Shown in pieces: positions 29,243 to 37,596 of a stretch of DNA of 64,000 bases. The position numbers and the translations under genes were made by a program. A model generated the notes under the pieces. The model worked only from the letters and a program-made list of their open reading frames with translations. It was not told the DNA's origin and did no database searches. Each line of letters starts with the position of its first letter. Position 1 is the first letter of the stretch. Source of the DNA: Isosphaeraceae bacterium EP7 (lineage in GTDB: Bacteria > Planctomycetota > Planctomycetia > Isosphaerales > Isosphaeraceae); NCBI GenBank assembly GCA_038400315.1, contig CP151667.1:3917174-3981173 (forward strand), in the 5' to 3' direction.

Positions 29243-29487
29243 TGGACCTGATCATCTCGCCCGGGGGAATCATCCGGGCCGTGTACGCCGAGGCCATTCC
29301 CCTGGAGGCCCTGGGCCCCGTGCAGATCCGCAGGGCGAGCCATGTCGAGCCCGACGGCGCGGGTCGGTGGTGGGCCGACCTGGGCCCGGCCGCCGGCCCG
29401 GTGCTCGGGCCGTTCGCGACTCGCAGTGAGGCGCTTCGCGCCGAACTCGACTGGCTCGGCCGCCACTGGCCGCCGGGTCCGAGGTAG
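29242..29487 (+). CDS. Small conserved protein of the AAA cassette
   Basis: An 81-residue protein starting one base inside the preceding stop. It has the pattern ISPGGIIRAVYAEAIPLEAL, then RRASHVEPDGAGRWWADLGP and LGPFATRSEALRAELDWL. It reads as a compact alpha/beta domain that recurs in planctomycete genomes in the same setting. No catalytic motif is visible. Confidence 0.7.
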   Translation: MDLIISPGGIIRAVYAEAIPLEALGPVQIRRASHVEPDGAGRWWADLGPAAGPVLGPFATRSEALRAELDWLGRHWPPGPR

Positions 29488-29538
29488 CCCCCTGCGTTGA
29501 TGGCGACCCGAAATCCACCGACAAATTGGAGGCCGATG

Positions 29539-29742
29539 ATGCAGCGAAGAGCGGCCGTTCCACCCCGCCCGGACGGCCCGTGCCGGATTGTCCCGTGCCC
29601 GATGTGCGGCTCGTCGCGCGAGCTGCCCCTCGATGCGTCGGGCCGTCCGGCCCTGGCCGAGTGCATCCCCTGCGACCTGCTCTTCGAGCCCCGGGTCCCG
29701 CCGGACGCGAGTCCGGGCCGGGGGCGGCGTCCGGGTGCTTAA
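29539..29742 (+). CDS. Small zinc-ribbon-like protein
   Basis: A 67-residue protein with two CxxC knuckles (CPMCGSS and CIPC, about 20 residues apart), expected to bind one zinc ion. GGAGG lies six bases before the ATG at 29539. Two further in-frame ATGs upstream have worse spacing. It is probably a nucleic-acid- or protein-binding accessory of the cassette. Confidence 0.55.
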   Translation: MQRRAAVPPRPDGPCRIVPCPMCGSSRELPLDASGRPALAECIPCDLLFEPRVPPDASPGRGRRPGA

Positions 29743-29924
29743 CGTTAATCGGCGATCGTCCCGCCCCGTGCGAGGACACTCGCCCCTCCTCCCGAGGAGG
29801 ATCCCATCGATCCCGACCCCCTCGATCGGCCCGGGCCGGCTTGCCGATCGATGGGCGGCGGCAACCCCCGGACGGCTCCGGCCATATCCGACCCCGACAC
29901 CCCCCTGCGGAGGACCGATGAGCG

Positions 29925-30527
29925 ATGAGTGCGCGGATGAAGCTGAACGTGGCCTACCTCAACGGCTGCCTGCTCATGGCGGTCGCGGCCGGCGCCCTGG
30001 CCGGGAGCCCGGCCATCGGCCTGCTGTCGTTCCTGGCCCTCGCGGCCGGCGGCCTGGCCACCGGCGCCATCCGGCCGCGCCGACGTCGCCCCTGGCGTGA
30101 TGGCCGGCCTCCCCGCCGCGGCACTTGCCGCGGCGGGGAGGCCGCCGCCTTTCTTTTAGCCATGCCCCGTCCTCTGCTGCACCGGGGGAGAGTTGCCGGG
30201 CGACATCGAAGGGCCCTCATGATGGCCGAGCGGTCGAACAGCGACGGGTTCAACGCGAACGACCTGCTCCTCAAGGGCTCCGCCGACTGGCTCTCGGGGC
30301 AGAAAGTGCCGGACATCGACAGGCTCGTTCCGCGGGTGGAAGAAGCGACGCGGGCGTACCGGGCGTGCAGGAGCGGCTCGACGCCTCCCATGAGGCTTCT
30401 GGTCAGTCTTGCGACGACGGCCAAGGCGAGCCGGGGAAGCCGAAAGGTGGCCGATCGAATCCATCCGGCTTGCCGGAAGCCTGAGCGTCGGATGGGCCGA
30501 ATCGTCGTGCGAGTTCTGGGTCCTTGA
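29925..30527 (+). CDS. Small membrane protein; frame runs on through a terminator
   Basis: The first about 50 residues (MSARMKLNVAYLNGCLLMAV followed by AAGALAGSPAIGLLSFLALA) form one or two membrane segments ending in a basic IRPRRRR motif, which looks like a complete small protein of the cassette. The frame then stays open to 30527, but positions 30106-30157 hold a very strong terminator hairpin. A TGA at 30098-30100 is in another frame. The likely reading is a frameshift near 30090 that removed the natural stop, or a read-through ORF of no meaning. GGAGG precedes the start by 11 bases. Confidence 0.45.
   Translation: MSARMKLNVAYLNGCLLMAVAAGALAGSPAIGLLSFLALAAGGLATGAIRPRRRRPWRDGRPPRRGTCRGGEAAAFLLAMPRPLLHRGRVAGRHRRALMMAERSNSDGFNANDLLLKGSADWLSGQKVPDIDRLVPRVEEATRAYRACRSGSTPPMRLLVSLATTAKASRGSRKVADRIHPACRKPERRMGRIVVRVLGP
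30106..30157 (+). terminator. Strong Rho-independent terminator
   Basis: A 17-base arm (30106-30122) and its exact complement (30127-30143) form a stem closed by the tetraloop ACTT. GCCGCC and then TTTCTTTT follow. It ends the DUF1257/DUF2997/AAA cassette. It lies inside an open reading frame, which is unusual. Confidence 0.85.
30222..30484 (+). pseudogene. Possible frameshifted small gene
   Basis: Reading from the ATG at 30222 gives MAERSNSDGFNANDLLLKGS, then ADWLSGQKVPDIDRLVPRVE and EATRAYRAC. A switch of frame near 30373 continues as QERLDASHEASGQSCDDGQG and ends in PEA at a TGA. The two halves together resemble one soluble, helical protein of about 87 residues. The spacing of its helices is reminiscent of exodeoxyribonuclease VII small subunits, but the similarity is too weak to name it. 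It may be a decayed gene or a sequencing error. Confidence 0.3.
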
Positions 30528-30552
30528 CTCATGATTGATTGATCGCACAATG
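30524..30552 (+). promoter_or_regulatory. Candidate promoter of the TerB operon
   Basis: TTGACT (30524-30529), a 17-base spacer and ACAATG (30547-30552) lie 55 bases before the TerB gene start. The -35 box is near consensus and the -10 box is weak. It sits just after the preceding open frame ends. Confidence 0.35.
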
Positions 30553-30606
30553 GGATCCCGCCCGCTGAATCCGAACCCCCTGCCGAAGAACGGGCCGAGT
30601 TGACGC

Positions 30607-33302
30607 ATGCCGAACGTCCCCGCGGGCCCGATCCCGGAATCCCTGTCGGCCGCCCTCCTGGATTTCCCCTGGATCCAGGCGATCTCCGCCGCGGAAGCCT
30701 CGCTCTGCCTGATCGGTCTGGCGGTCGTGATCGGTGTCTTCGTCTGGGCGTTCAGGACCCAGCCCATCCCCTCGCCCCCTTCATCCGGGCGATCGGGCGG
30801 CGCGGAAGGACCGGATCGCTTCGTCTGGCCGCGGCCGCGCGAAGAGGATTTGTCGCCGTCGCCGAGTTCTCTCCGAGATCCGGGCTTCGTTGGCGAGTCG
30901 AGTCCACCCTCCTCTCGCGGTGATTCCGGCCGGACGAGCGTCGACGGCCGTGGGGAGGATCTGCCGGGCCGGGTCGACTCCGGGCTTCCTCGGACGCGTC
31001 CGGGTTCCCCGATTTCTCCCGATCCGGACGACTTCGTCGTGCGGGCCGAGCGGCCATCGCGTCAATGGGCTCCATCGACCCCGATCGAGCTCTCGGAGAC
31101 GGAGGATGCCTTCGACTCTCCCGTCCCCGCGCCGCCGCCGCCGACATCGCCGAACGTCATGTCGATCAGCCTCGACCCGTCGCGTCTCCTCTCGGGCCTG
31201 ACTCGCCACGTCCCCGTTTCGCCCCCGCAGATCCTCACCTGGCGAGGCAGGGGAGAGACGATCCACGTCGGCCGTTACGCGATCCGAGATCCGCTCGTGT
31301 ATACGTCCGGAGGCAGGGGGAAGCACGACGAAGCGTCCTGCATCGACCTTGCCCTGAAGGTCGGCAAGCCCGTGGTCGAGCCGCGGGGGAGCCTCGGATA
31401 CTGGCCGAAATACGCCCACATCACCGCCGATCAGCGGGCCAATTACCTCCAGTGGCTCGCCGGCGGCAGGTCGGGGCCTCTCGACGACATCGGCTATGCA
31501 TTCCTCTTCTTCTACGGCCTGGAGCGGCGATTGCTCGTCGACGGGGAGGACCTCAGCCTCGTCGCCAAGGAGGCCGTCCGATTGCTGGAGACCTACACAT
31601 TCTCCGGGTCGTTCGACGGCTACCTGAGCCGCTTCCTCTCCTACTCGCTTGCCAAGGTCGACATCGGCACGCTCAAGGAGGCCTGGTTCCGGGCCGTGTT
31701 CGAGAGGACCCGATCCCGGAAGGACGAGCAGCACCTCGCGGTCGGGCTCGCCTGGCTGTTCAAGCAGCAGCGGCCGCTCCCCTCCGCCTGGGCCTTCCGG
31801 CTCGCCAAGCTCGACCCCCGGTCGCCGCGGAGCGTGGTCCTGGACCGACTGCCCGACCAGTTCGGCTTCCTCTTCAGCAAACGCTACGCCGAGCAGTTCG
31901 GCGACGGCCTGAAGCTGCGCGTCGCCAAGCGGGATCGCGAGGTCTCCTATCAACTGGCCAGCCCGTCCCTGCACGAGATCCTCGGCGCCCGCCGCGGCCT
32001 GGAGCCGGTCCGCGTGCCCAACGTCCTGGGGATCCAGAGCCAGTTCGCGCCGCTTGCGAAGATCTGGACGGCGTGCATCGAGGAGCTGAAGCCGCTGAGC
32101 CGGGTCATGGCGAGGGGAGTCGAGGTTGCGACTCGCGCCGCGTACGACGCCCTGCCGGAGGGCCTCAAGTCGGACCCGAGCATCCGGATAGGCTGCGGTG
32201 GGAGGCGATCGCCTCGAGTCATGCAGGGGAGGACGGGACGGTCATCGTCGAGGTCGGTCCGCTCGCGGACATCCACGGGATCGAGCCGCGGCCGAGGCTG
32301 ACGGCCAAGCAGAGCGAGTCGCTCGCCGCCACGGCACACGAGGTCGGCTTCGTCATCGAGCCCGACTTCCGGGTCGACGGCAGGCCCTACGGCCGGGACG
32401 ACCTCGTGGCACTCTTCCGGCCCGAGGAGGAGCCCGCACTGCCGGCCGATGGCAAATACGCCGCCGCGGCCCTGATGCTCGAGCTGGGCATGTCCATCGC
32501 CGCCGCCGACGGCGAGATCGAGGAGGATGAGGTGGACCACATCGCGAGCTTCCTGGAGTCCCAGTTCCTGCTCGACCCGCCCGATGTCCGAAGGCTGGAG
32601 GCGCTCAAGCGGGTCTTCCTAGGTCGGCACCCGTCGATCGGCGGGATCGGCAAGAGGCTCAAGGCCACCCTGGACGCAGGCCAGCTCGAGTCGGTCGGCG
32701 AATTCCTCGTCGGCGTCGCGGCCTCCAACGGAGCGATCGACAAGAAGGAAGTCGCCGCCCTCCGCTCCGCCTATCGGGCCCTTGGCATCGCGGCGGGTGT
32801 CCTCGATCGCACGCTCGAGGAATACAGCAGGAGCCTCAAGGAGCCGGTGGAGGTCGTGCCCGCGACGGGGCCGTCGGCCGGCGGGGAGGCGATCCCGCCC
32901 AGGCCGTCGACCGCGGCGAAGGCGGGATTCATGCTCGACCCGTCGGTCCTCGAACGACTCATGCGGGAGACGGAGCAAGTCGCGAAGCTCCTGGCCGAGG
33001 CGATCCCCGGGGACGAGCCCGACGACCCTCCTCCGGCGCCGATCGCCACCATTCCACCCGCGGCAGACCCGCGTCTCGACGGGCTCGAGGCCCGGCACGC
33101 ATCGGCTCTCTCCGAACTGATTGGCCGCCCTTCCTGGACGCCCGACGAGTTCGAGGAGGTCGTCCGTCGCCATTCCCTCATGCCCTCGGGGGCCATGGAC
33201 GGGATCAACGATTGGGCCTATGATCGCTTCGATGACCCCATCCTCGAGGAGGACGGCGGCCGTCTCCTGGTCCGCATCGGACTCCTGGCGGGGGAAAAAT
33301 GA
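30607..33302 (+). CDS. TerB_N/TerB_C domain protein, interrupted by a frameshift
   Basis: Translation from 30607 gives one membrane segment (residues about 29-50), a Pro/Ser-rich linker, then a TerB_N domain (about 200-400: WRGRGETIHVGRYAIRDPLV, LGYWPKYAHITADQRANYLQ, GYAFLFFYGLERRLL). That frame ends at 32301. The neighbouring frame, entered near 32190, continues with RLRWEAIASSHAGEDG, a TerB-like helical domain (AAAALMLELGMSIAAADGEI) and a TerB_C domain (FEEVVRRHSLMPSGAMDGIN) to 33302. One missing base explains both halves. TerB_N/TerB_C proteins belong to Ter stress and defence modules and often accompany ATPases and helicases. The stop overlaps the next start (ATGA). The protein is probably membrane-anchored with a cytoplasmic body. 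Confidence 0.8.
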
Positions 33303-34627
33303 GCAGCCCGATCAAGCCTCGCGAACGTGACGCCATCCTGACATCGCTCCGGGCGGGGGTCGTCCCGCGCATCGGCCTGCGTCACCTGCAGGTGGGGCGG
33401 CGGGACGAGGTGGCGGCCGTCCTGGACGACCTGGGGCGGGTCGAGCAGGGCGGGGCCTCGGTCCGCTTCGTCATCGGCAAGTACGGGGCCGGGAAGAGCT
33501 TCTTCCTCAACCTCGCCCGGGCCGTCGCCCTCGAGAGGAAGTTCGTCGTCGCCCAGGCCGACGTCACCACCGAGCGGCGCATCCACGGCTCGGGGGGGCA
33601 GGCCCGCGGCCTCTACGCCGAGCTGATGCGGAGCCTCTCGACCCGCGCGAAGCCCGAGGGCGGCGCGATGCCGAATATCGTCGAGCGGTGGGTCGCCGAT
33701 GTCGACCACGAATGCCGCTCTGCGGGCGGCGCCGACCCGGATGTCGCGCGGGCCATCGAGGACCGCCTGAAGCCCCTGCAGGAGCTCGTCAGCGGCTACG
33801 ACTTCGCCGCCGTCGTCGCCAAGTACCTCCGAGGCTTCCAGTCGCACGACGAGTCGCTGATGGCCTCGTCGCTGCGTTGGCTCCGGGCCGAGTACCCGAC
33901 GAAGACCGAGGCGCGGGCCGAACTCGGCGTCCGCACGATCATCGACGACGCCCACTTCTACGATCAGCTGAAGCTCTTCGCCGCGTTCACCCGCCTCGCG
34001 GGATTCGCGGGCCTGCTGGTCAACATCGATGAGATGGGGGTCCTCTCGCACCGCCTCAACAATGCCCAGGCGCGGAACGCCAACTACGAGGCGATCCTCC
34101 GCATCGTCAACGACTGCCTGCAGGGCAACGTGTCGGGGATCGGCTTCCTGTTCGGCGGCACCGACACCTTCCTCGAGGACCGACGGCGGGGCATGGCGAG
34201 CTACGAAGCCCTCGGGACCCGGCTCGCGGCGAACGCCTTCGCACGCGACGGCCTGAAGGACTTCTCCGGGCCGGTGATCAGGCTGCCGAACCTGGCCCCC
34301 GAGGACCTGTTCGTCCTGCTCCACAACATCCGGGACGTCTTCTCGCTCAGCGACCCGGCCAGGCACCTCATCGACGAGGAGGGGATCAAGGCCTTCATGG
34401 CCCATTGCGAGACGACCCTCGGCGCGGACTTCTTCCTGACGCCCCGCGATGCGGTGAAGGCCTTCGTCGGCCTGCTCTCCGTCCTCGAGCAGAATCCCGG
34501 GGCCGACTGGCGGCCGCTGCTCTCGGGCACCGCCGTCGAGCGGACGCCCGACCCGGAGGTCGAGCCGGTCGCGACGGATGTCGGGCGACCGAAGGGCGAC
34601 GACGACCTGGCGACCTTCCAACTCTAG
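33299..34627 (+). CDS. BrxD-like ATP-binding protein (DUF2791-type P-loop)
   Basis: A 442-residue ATPase with Walker A GKYGAGKS (K66) and Walker B ending VNIDE (D244-E245). Other family-like blocks are PRERDAILTSLRAGVVPRIG at the N-terminus, FVVAQADVTTERRIHG, and FLFGGTDTFLEDRRRGMASY. This is the architecture of BrxD, the ATPase of type 2 (Pgl) BREX systems, where it sits before the helicase BrxHI exactly as here. No pglX, pglZ, brxC or pglW is present in the window, so this is a BREX-like pair rather than a BREX locus. It is translationally coupled to the TerB gene. Confidence 0.82.
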   Translation: MSSPIKPRERDAILTSLRAGVVPRIGLRHLQVGRRDEVAAVLDDLGRVEQGGASVRFVIGKYGAGKSFFLNLARAVALERKFVVAQADVTTERRIHGSGGQARGLYAELMRSLSTRAKPEGGAMPNIVERWVADVDHECRSAGGADPDVARAIEDRLKPLQELVSGYDFAAVVAKYLRGFQSHDESLMASSLRWLRAEYPTKTEARAELGVRTIIDDAHFYDQLKLFAAFTRLAGFAGLLVNIDEMGVLSHRLNNAQARNANYEAILRIVNDCLQGNVSGIGFLFGGTDTFLEDRRRGMASYEALGTRLAANAFARDGLKDFSGPVIRLPNLAPEDLFVLLHNIRDVFSLSDPARHLIDEEGIKAFMAHCETTLGADFFLTPRDAVKAFVGLLSVLEQNPGADWRPLLSGTAVERTPDPEVEPVATDVGRPKGDDDLATFQL

Positions 34628-34631
34628 GGCC

Positions 34632-36926
34632 ATGAGCAACCAAGACGTCCCCTCAGGCAAGCCGGCGGCGTTCTCGCGACTGCACCCAAAGGTCCAGGAG
34701 TCGCTCTACCGGATGCGCTGGACGAAACTCCGGCAGATCCAGGTGGAGGCCATCCACGAGATGCTCGACGGCGACGGCGACCTCGTCATCTCCGCCAACA
34801 CCGCCGCCGGCAAGACCGAGGCGGCCTTCCTGCCGATCCTCTCGCGGATCGTCGACGACCATCTCGGCGGCGTCAGGGCCGTCTACGCGGGCCCGCTCAA
34901 GGCCCTCATCAACGACCAGTTCCTGAGGCTCGAGCGGCTCTGCGAGCTGGCCGAGGTCCCGGTCCACAAGTGGCACGGCGACGTCGGCAAGTCGGCACGG
35001 AAGCGGCTCCTCGAGCGGCCGTCGGGGATCCTCCTGATCACCCCGGAGTCGATCGAGTCGCTGTTCATCAACCACCCGCATCGACTGGCGACGCTCTTCC
35101 CCAGGCTCGAGTTCTTCGTCATCGACGAGGCCCATTCGTTCCTGGGCAATGAGCGGGGGGCGCACCTGCGGAGCCTGATGACCCGCCTGGGCGAGAAGAG
35201 CGGGGTGCCGGTGCGGCGGATCGGACTGTCCGCGACCCTCGGCGACACCGCCGCCGCGATGCGGTGGCTGAGGCCGAACGATCCCGCGAGGGTCCGGCTC
35301 CTGGTCGACAAAACGCGGAAGGCCATCCGCCTGAAGCTGTCGGGATACCTGCGTCCGCTCAAGGAAAACGCGGGACTCTCACCCGCCGGTCCGATGGACG
35401 AGTCACTCCCCGTCGACGACCCCCTCCTGGCCGACGTCTTCGAGGCCTTCCGGGGGAAGTCGGCCCTAATCTTCGCGAATCGCAAGGATCGCATCGAATA
35501 CTACGCGGACCTCGCCGGCCGAACGGCCGAGCGTCGCGGCCTGCCGAACCCCTTCCGCGTCCACCACGGGTCGCTGTCCAAGGGGGAGCGGGAGGAGACC
35601 GAGGATGCCCTCCGCGCGGGCAAGTCCGTCGCCACCTTCTGCTCCAGCACGCTCGAGATGGGCATCGACGTCGGCAGCGTCAAATCGGTCGGACAGATCG
35701 GGCCCCCCTGGTCGGTCGGCTCGCTGTCCCAGCGGCTCGGGCGCAGCGGCCGCGGGGACGGCGAATCGTCGGAGATCCGGATCTACGTCGAGGACGACTT
35801 CCCGGGCCCGGATGCGTCGCTCCTGGACCGCATCTTCCCCGACCTCCTCCAATCGATCGCGATGACGGAGCTCATGCTCGCCGGGTGGTGCGAGCCGCCC
35901 GAGGTGGATCGCCTCCACCTGTCCACCCTCGTGCAGCAGATCATGAGCACGATCGCCGAGTCGGGGGGCGGCAGGGCCGATAGCCTCCATGCCTCGCTCA
36001 TCGCGAGCGGCGCCTTCCCGGCCGTGGACGGGCCGACGTTCGTCCGGGTCCTGAGGAGCATGGGGAAGGCCGACCTAATCGAGCAGACGCCCGAGGGGCT
36101 CCTGATCCTGGGCATCGCCGGCGAGCGGATCGTCCGCAGCCGCGACTTCTACATGGCCTTCACCGTCCCCGAGGATTACCGGGTCATCGACCGGGGGCGG
36201 CACGTCGGCAACATCAGCCCGATCATGGACCCGCGGATCGACGGTTACATCATCCTCGCCGGCCGACGCTGGATCGTCCTGCAAGTCGACCGGGATCGGA
36301 AGGAGATCCTCGTCGAGCGGTCGCCCGGCGGCAAGGCGCCGTCCTTCTCGGGAGGGGGAGGGCAGGACATCCACCCCAGGGTCCGCGAGGAGATGAGGTC
36401 GCTCCTGTTCCGGGACGACGTCCCGTCGTATCTCGACCCGTCCGCCAGGGAGATGCTCGAGAGGGCCCGATCTTCGGCGAGGGAAGCCGGACTCGACCAT
36501 CGCGCGTTCGTCGAGGACGGCCCGGACATCGTCTGGTTCACCTGGACCGGCTCGCGGATCCACCGCACCCTGATCGGCCTGGGGTGCCACATCCTGGGCC
36601 TTAAGATCGGGGAGGACGACGACGTCGCGATGACGTTCTCGAAGTCGACCGAGCATGACATCCGGGCAGCCTACGCGGGACTCATGCACGAGTCACCCGA
36701 CGTCGAGCAGCTGGCGTCGAAGTATCCGGGGCGTGCCATCGAAAAGTATGAACCATTCCTCTCGGACGATCTCCAGTCGCTCGTCTTCGCGAGCCATTGC
36801 CTCGACATGGGAGGGGCCCTCCGCCTGATTGCATCGCTCGGCGAGCCGGAGGGATCGGGAAAGGGGATCGGCCAAATTGTCGGGAATCCGAGCAGGTTAC
36901 GCGAGCTTCCCGCGCCGCCAGGATAG
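34632..36926 (+). CDS. BrxHI/Lhr-like superfamily II DEAH-box helicase
   Basis: A 764-residue helicase. Motif I is SANTAAGKTEAAF with K61-T62, motif II is DEAH (D165 to H168), motif III is GLSATLGD, and motif VI is SQRLGRSGRG. The C-terminal region after about residue 430 is the Lhr-type winged-helix and accessory domain. It begins four bases after the BrxD-like gene, as brxHI follows brxD in type 2 BREX. A role in DNA translocation or unwinding during defence against foreign DNA is inferred from this context. Confidence 0.88.
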   Translation: MSNQDVPSGKPAAFSRLHPKVQESLYRMRWTKLRQIQVEAIHEMLDGDGDLVISANTAAGKTEAAFLPILSRIVDDHLGGVRAVYAGPLKALINDQFLRLERLCELAEVPVHKWHGDVGKSARKRLLERPSGILLITPESIESLFINHPHRLATLFPRLEFFVIDEAHSFLGNERGAHLRSLMTRLGEKSGVPVRRIGLSATLGDTAAAMRWLRPNDPARVRLLVDKTRKAIRLKLSGYLRPLKENAGLSPAGPMDESLPVDDPLLADVFEAFRGKSALIFANRKDRIEYYADLAGRTAERRGLPNPFRVHHGSLSKGEREETEDALRAGKSVATFCSSTLEMGIDVGSVKSVGQIGPPWSVGSLSQRLGRSGRGDGESSEIRIYVEDDFPGPDASLLDRIFPDLLQSIAMTELMLAGWCEPPEVDRLHLSTLVQQIMSTIAESGGGRADSLHASLIASGAFPAVDGPTFVRVLRSMGKADLIEQTPEGLLILGIAGERIVRSRDFYMAFTVPEDYRVIDRGRHVGNISPIMDPRIDGYIILAGRRWIVLQVDRDRKEILVERSPGGKAPSFSGGGGQDIHPRVREEMRSLLFRDDVPSYLDPSAREMLERARSSAREAGLDHRAFVEDGPDIVWFTWTGSRIHRTLIGLGCHILGLKIGEDDDVAMTFSKSTEHDIRAAYAGLMHESPDVEQLASKYPGRAIEKYEPFLSDDLQSLVFASHCLDMGGALRLIASLGEPEGSGKGIGQIVGNPSRLRELPAPPG

Positions 36927-36954
36927 GACTGACTCAATCGCGTGATGTCAGTCC
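36926..36954 (+). terminator. Hairpin at the end of the helicase gene
   Basis: GGACTGAC (36926-36933) and GTCAGTCC (36947-36954) pair perfectly around 13 bases. The left arm begins at the last base of the helicase stop codon. There is no T-tract. It overlaps the start of the recombinase remnant. Confidence 0.4.
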
Positions 36955-37397
36955 TGGTCGCGCGAAACGCTCCCTGCCTGCGGCTGACCATCGACTTCCT
37001 CGACGCCGTCGCCGAAGACGAGGCCAGGAGGATTGCGACAAGGAACAGGGAGGCGCTCGCCGCCTACCGCCCGGACATGCGGGTGACAAAACGGGTCAGG
37101 GCGTTGCACCCAAATGGCGTGCCGGCAGAGGTCGTCGCCTGCATGCTCGGCGCCTCACTGCCGCAGTGCCGCAACCTCTCCCAGGAGGCACGCGAGGCGG
37201 GGGTGGCCCACCGCAGAAACGCCGAGGAGGCCTACCGAGACAACGCCGGCTGGATGGCCGAGCTGCGGGCCCAGGGCCTCAGCCAGGCCGCCATCGCCAA
37301 ACGCCTCAACGACGAGGGGCACACGACGCGTAGGGGCAAGGCGTGGGGGCAGGTCCAAGTCGGCAGGGTGCTCAGGAGGGCGCAGGACGCAACATGA
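36945..37397 (+). pseudogene. Serine recombinase, 5'-truncated
   Basis: 150 codons. The sequence opens in the middle of a resolvase catalytic domain: LTIDFLDAVAEDEARRIATR matches the long E-helix segment that normally follows about 100 missing N-terminal residues, including the catalytic Ser. A recombinase helix-turn-helix end is present twice over (VRALHPNGVPAEVVACMLGA and LSQAAIAKRLNDEGHTTRRG). Without the catalytic part it cannot recombine DNA. It could be a free DNA-binding fragment, but decay is the simpler view. It marks a former mobile element at the edge of the defence block. Confidence 0.65.
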
Positions 37398-37419
37398 TAT
37401 TGGATAATTTACAGCACAT

Positions 37420-37439
37420 AAAGGCGCTTATGCGCCTTT
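37420..37439. terminator. Short hairpin terminator
   Basis: AAAGGCGC (37420-37427), loop TTAT, GCGCCTTT (37432-37439). The stem ends in a T-rich side in both directions, so it may serve either the recombinase remnant or the HNH gene on the other strand. Confidence 0.55.
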
Positions 37440-37596
37440 CGCTCGGGCGGATCATCCTTCATGCCGCATAATCGACACGAGTCCAACCAAATAAACATAA
37501 TTAAAATGCTCAGATTCATGATATCTGCTTGGTCGTAACTGGTCGGGATCCGACGGCGATTACATTGGGCATTGATCTCGGACTGTGGCGACGGAT

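Noticed and set aside
30222-30484. Exodeoxyribonuclease VII small subunit (xseB)
   Set aside because: Helix spacing is reminiscent, but conserved family residues are missing and the gene is frameshifted, so the name is not justified.
32185-32205. Programmed ribosomal frameshift in the TerB gene
   Set aside because: No slippery heptamer or following stem-loop was seen; an indel is simpler.
33218-34660. 480-codon antisense frame over the BrxD-like gene
   Set aside because: No motif, repetitive Val/Asp/Glu/Arg content; the sense gene has clear Walker motifs.
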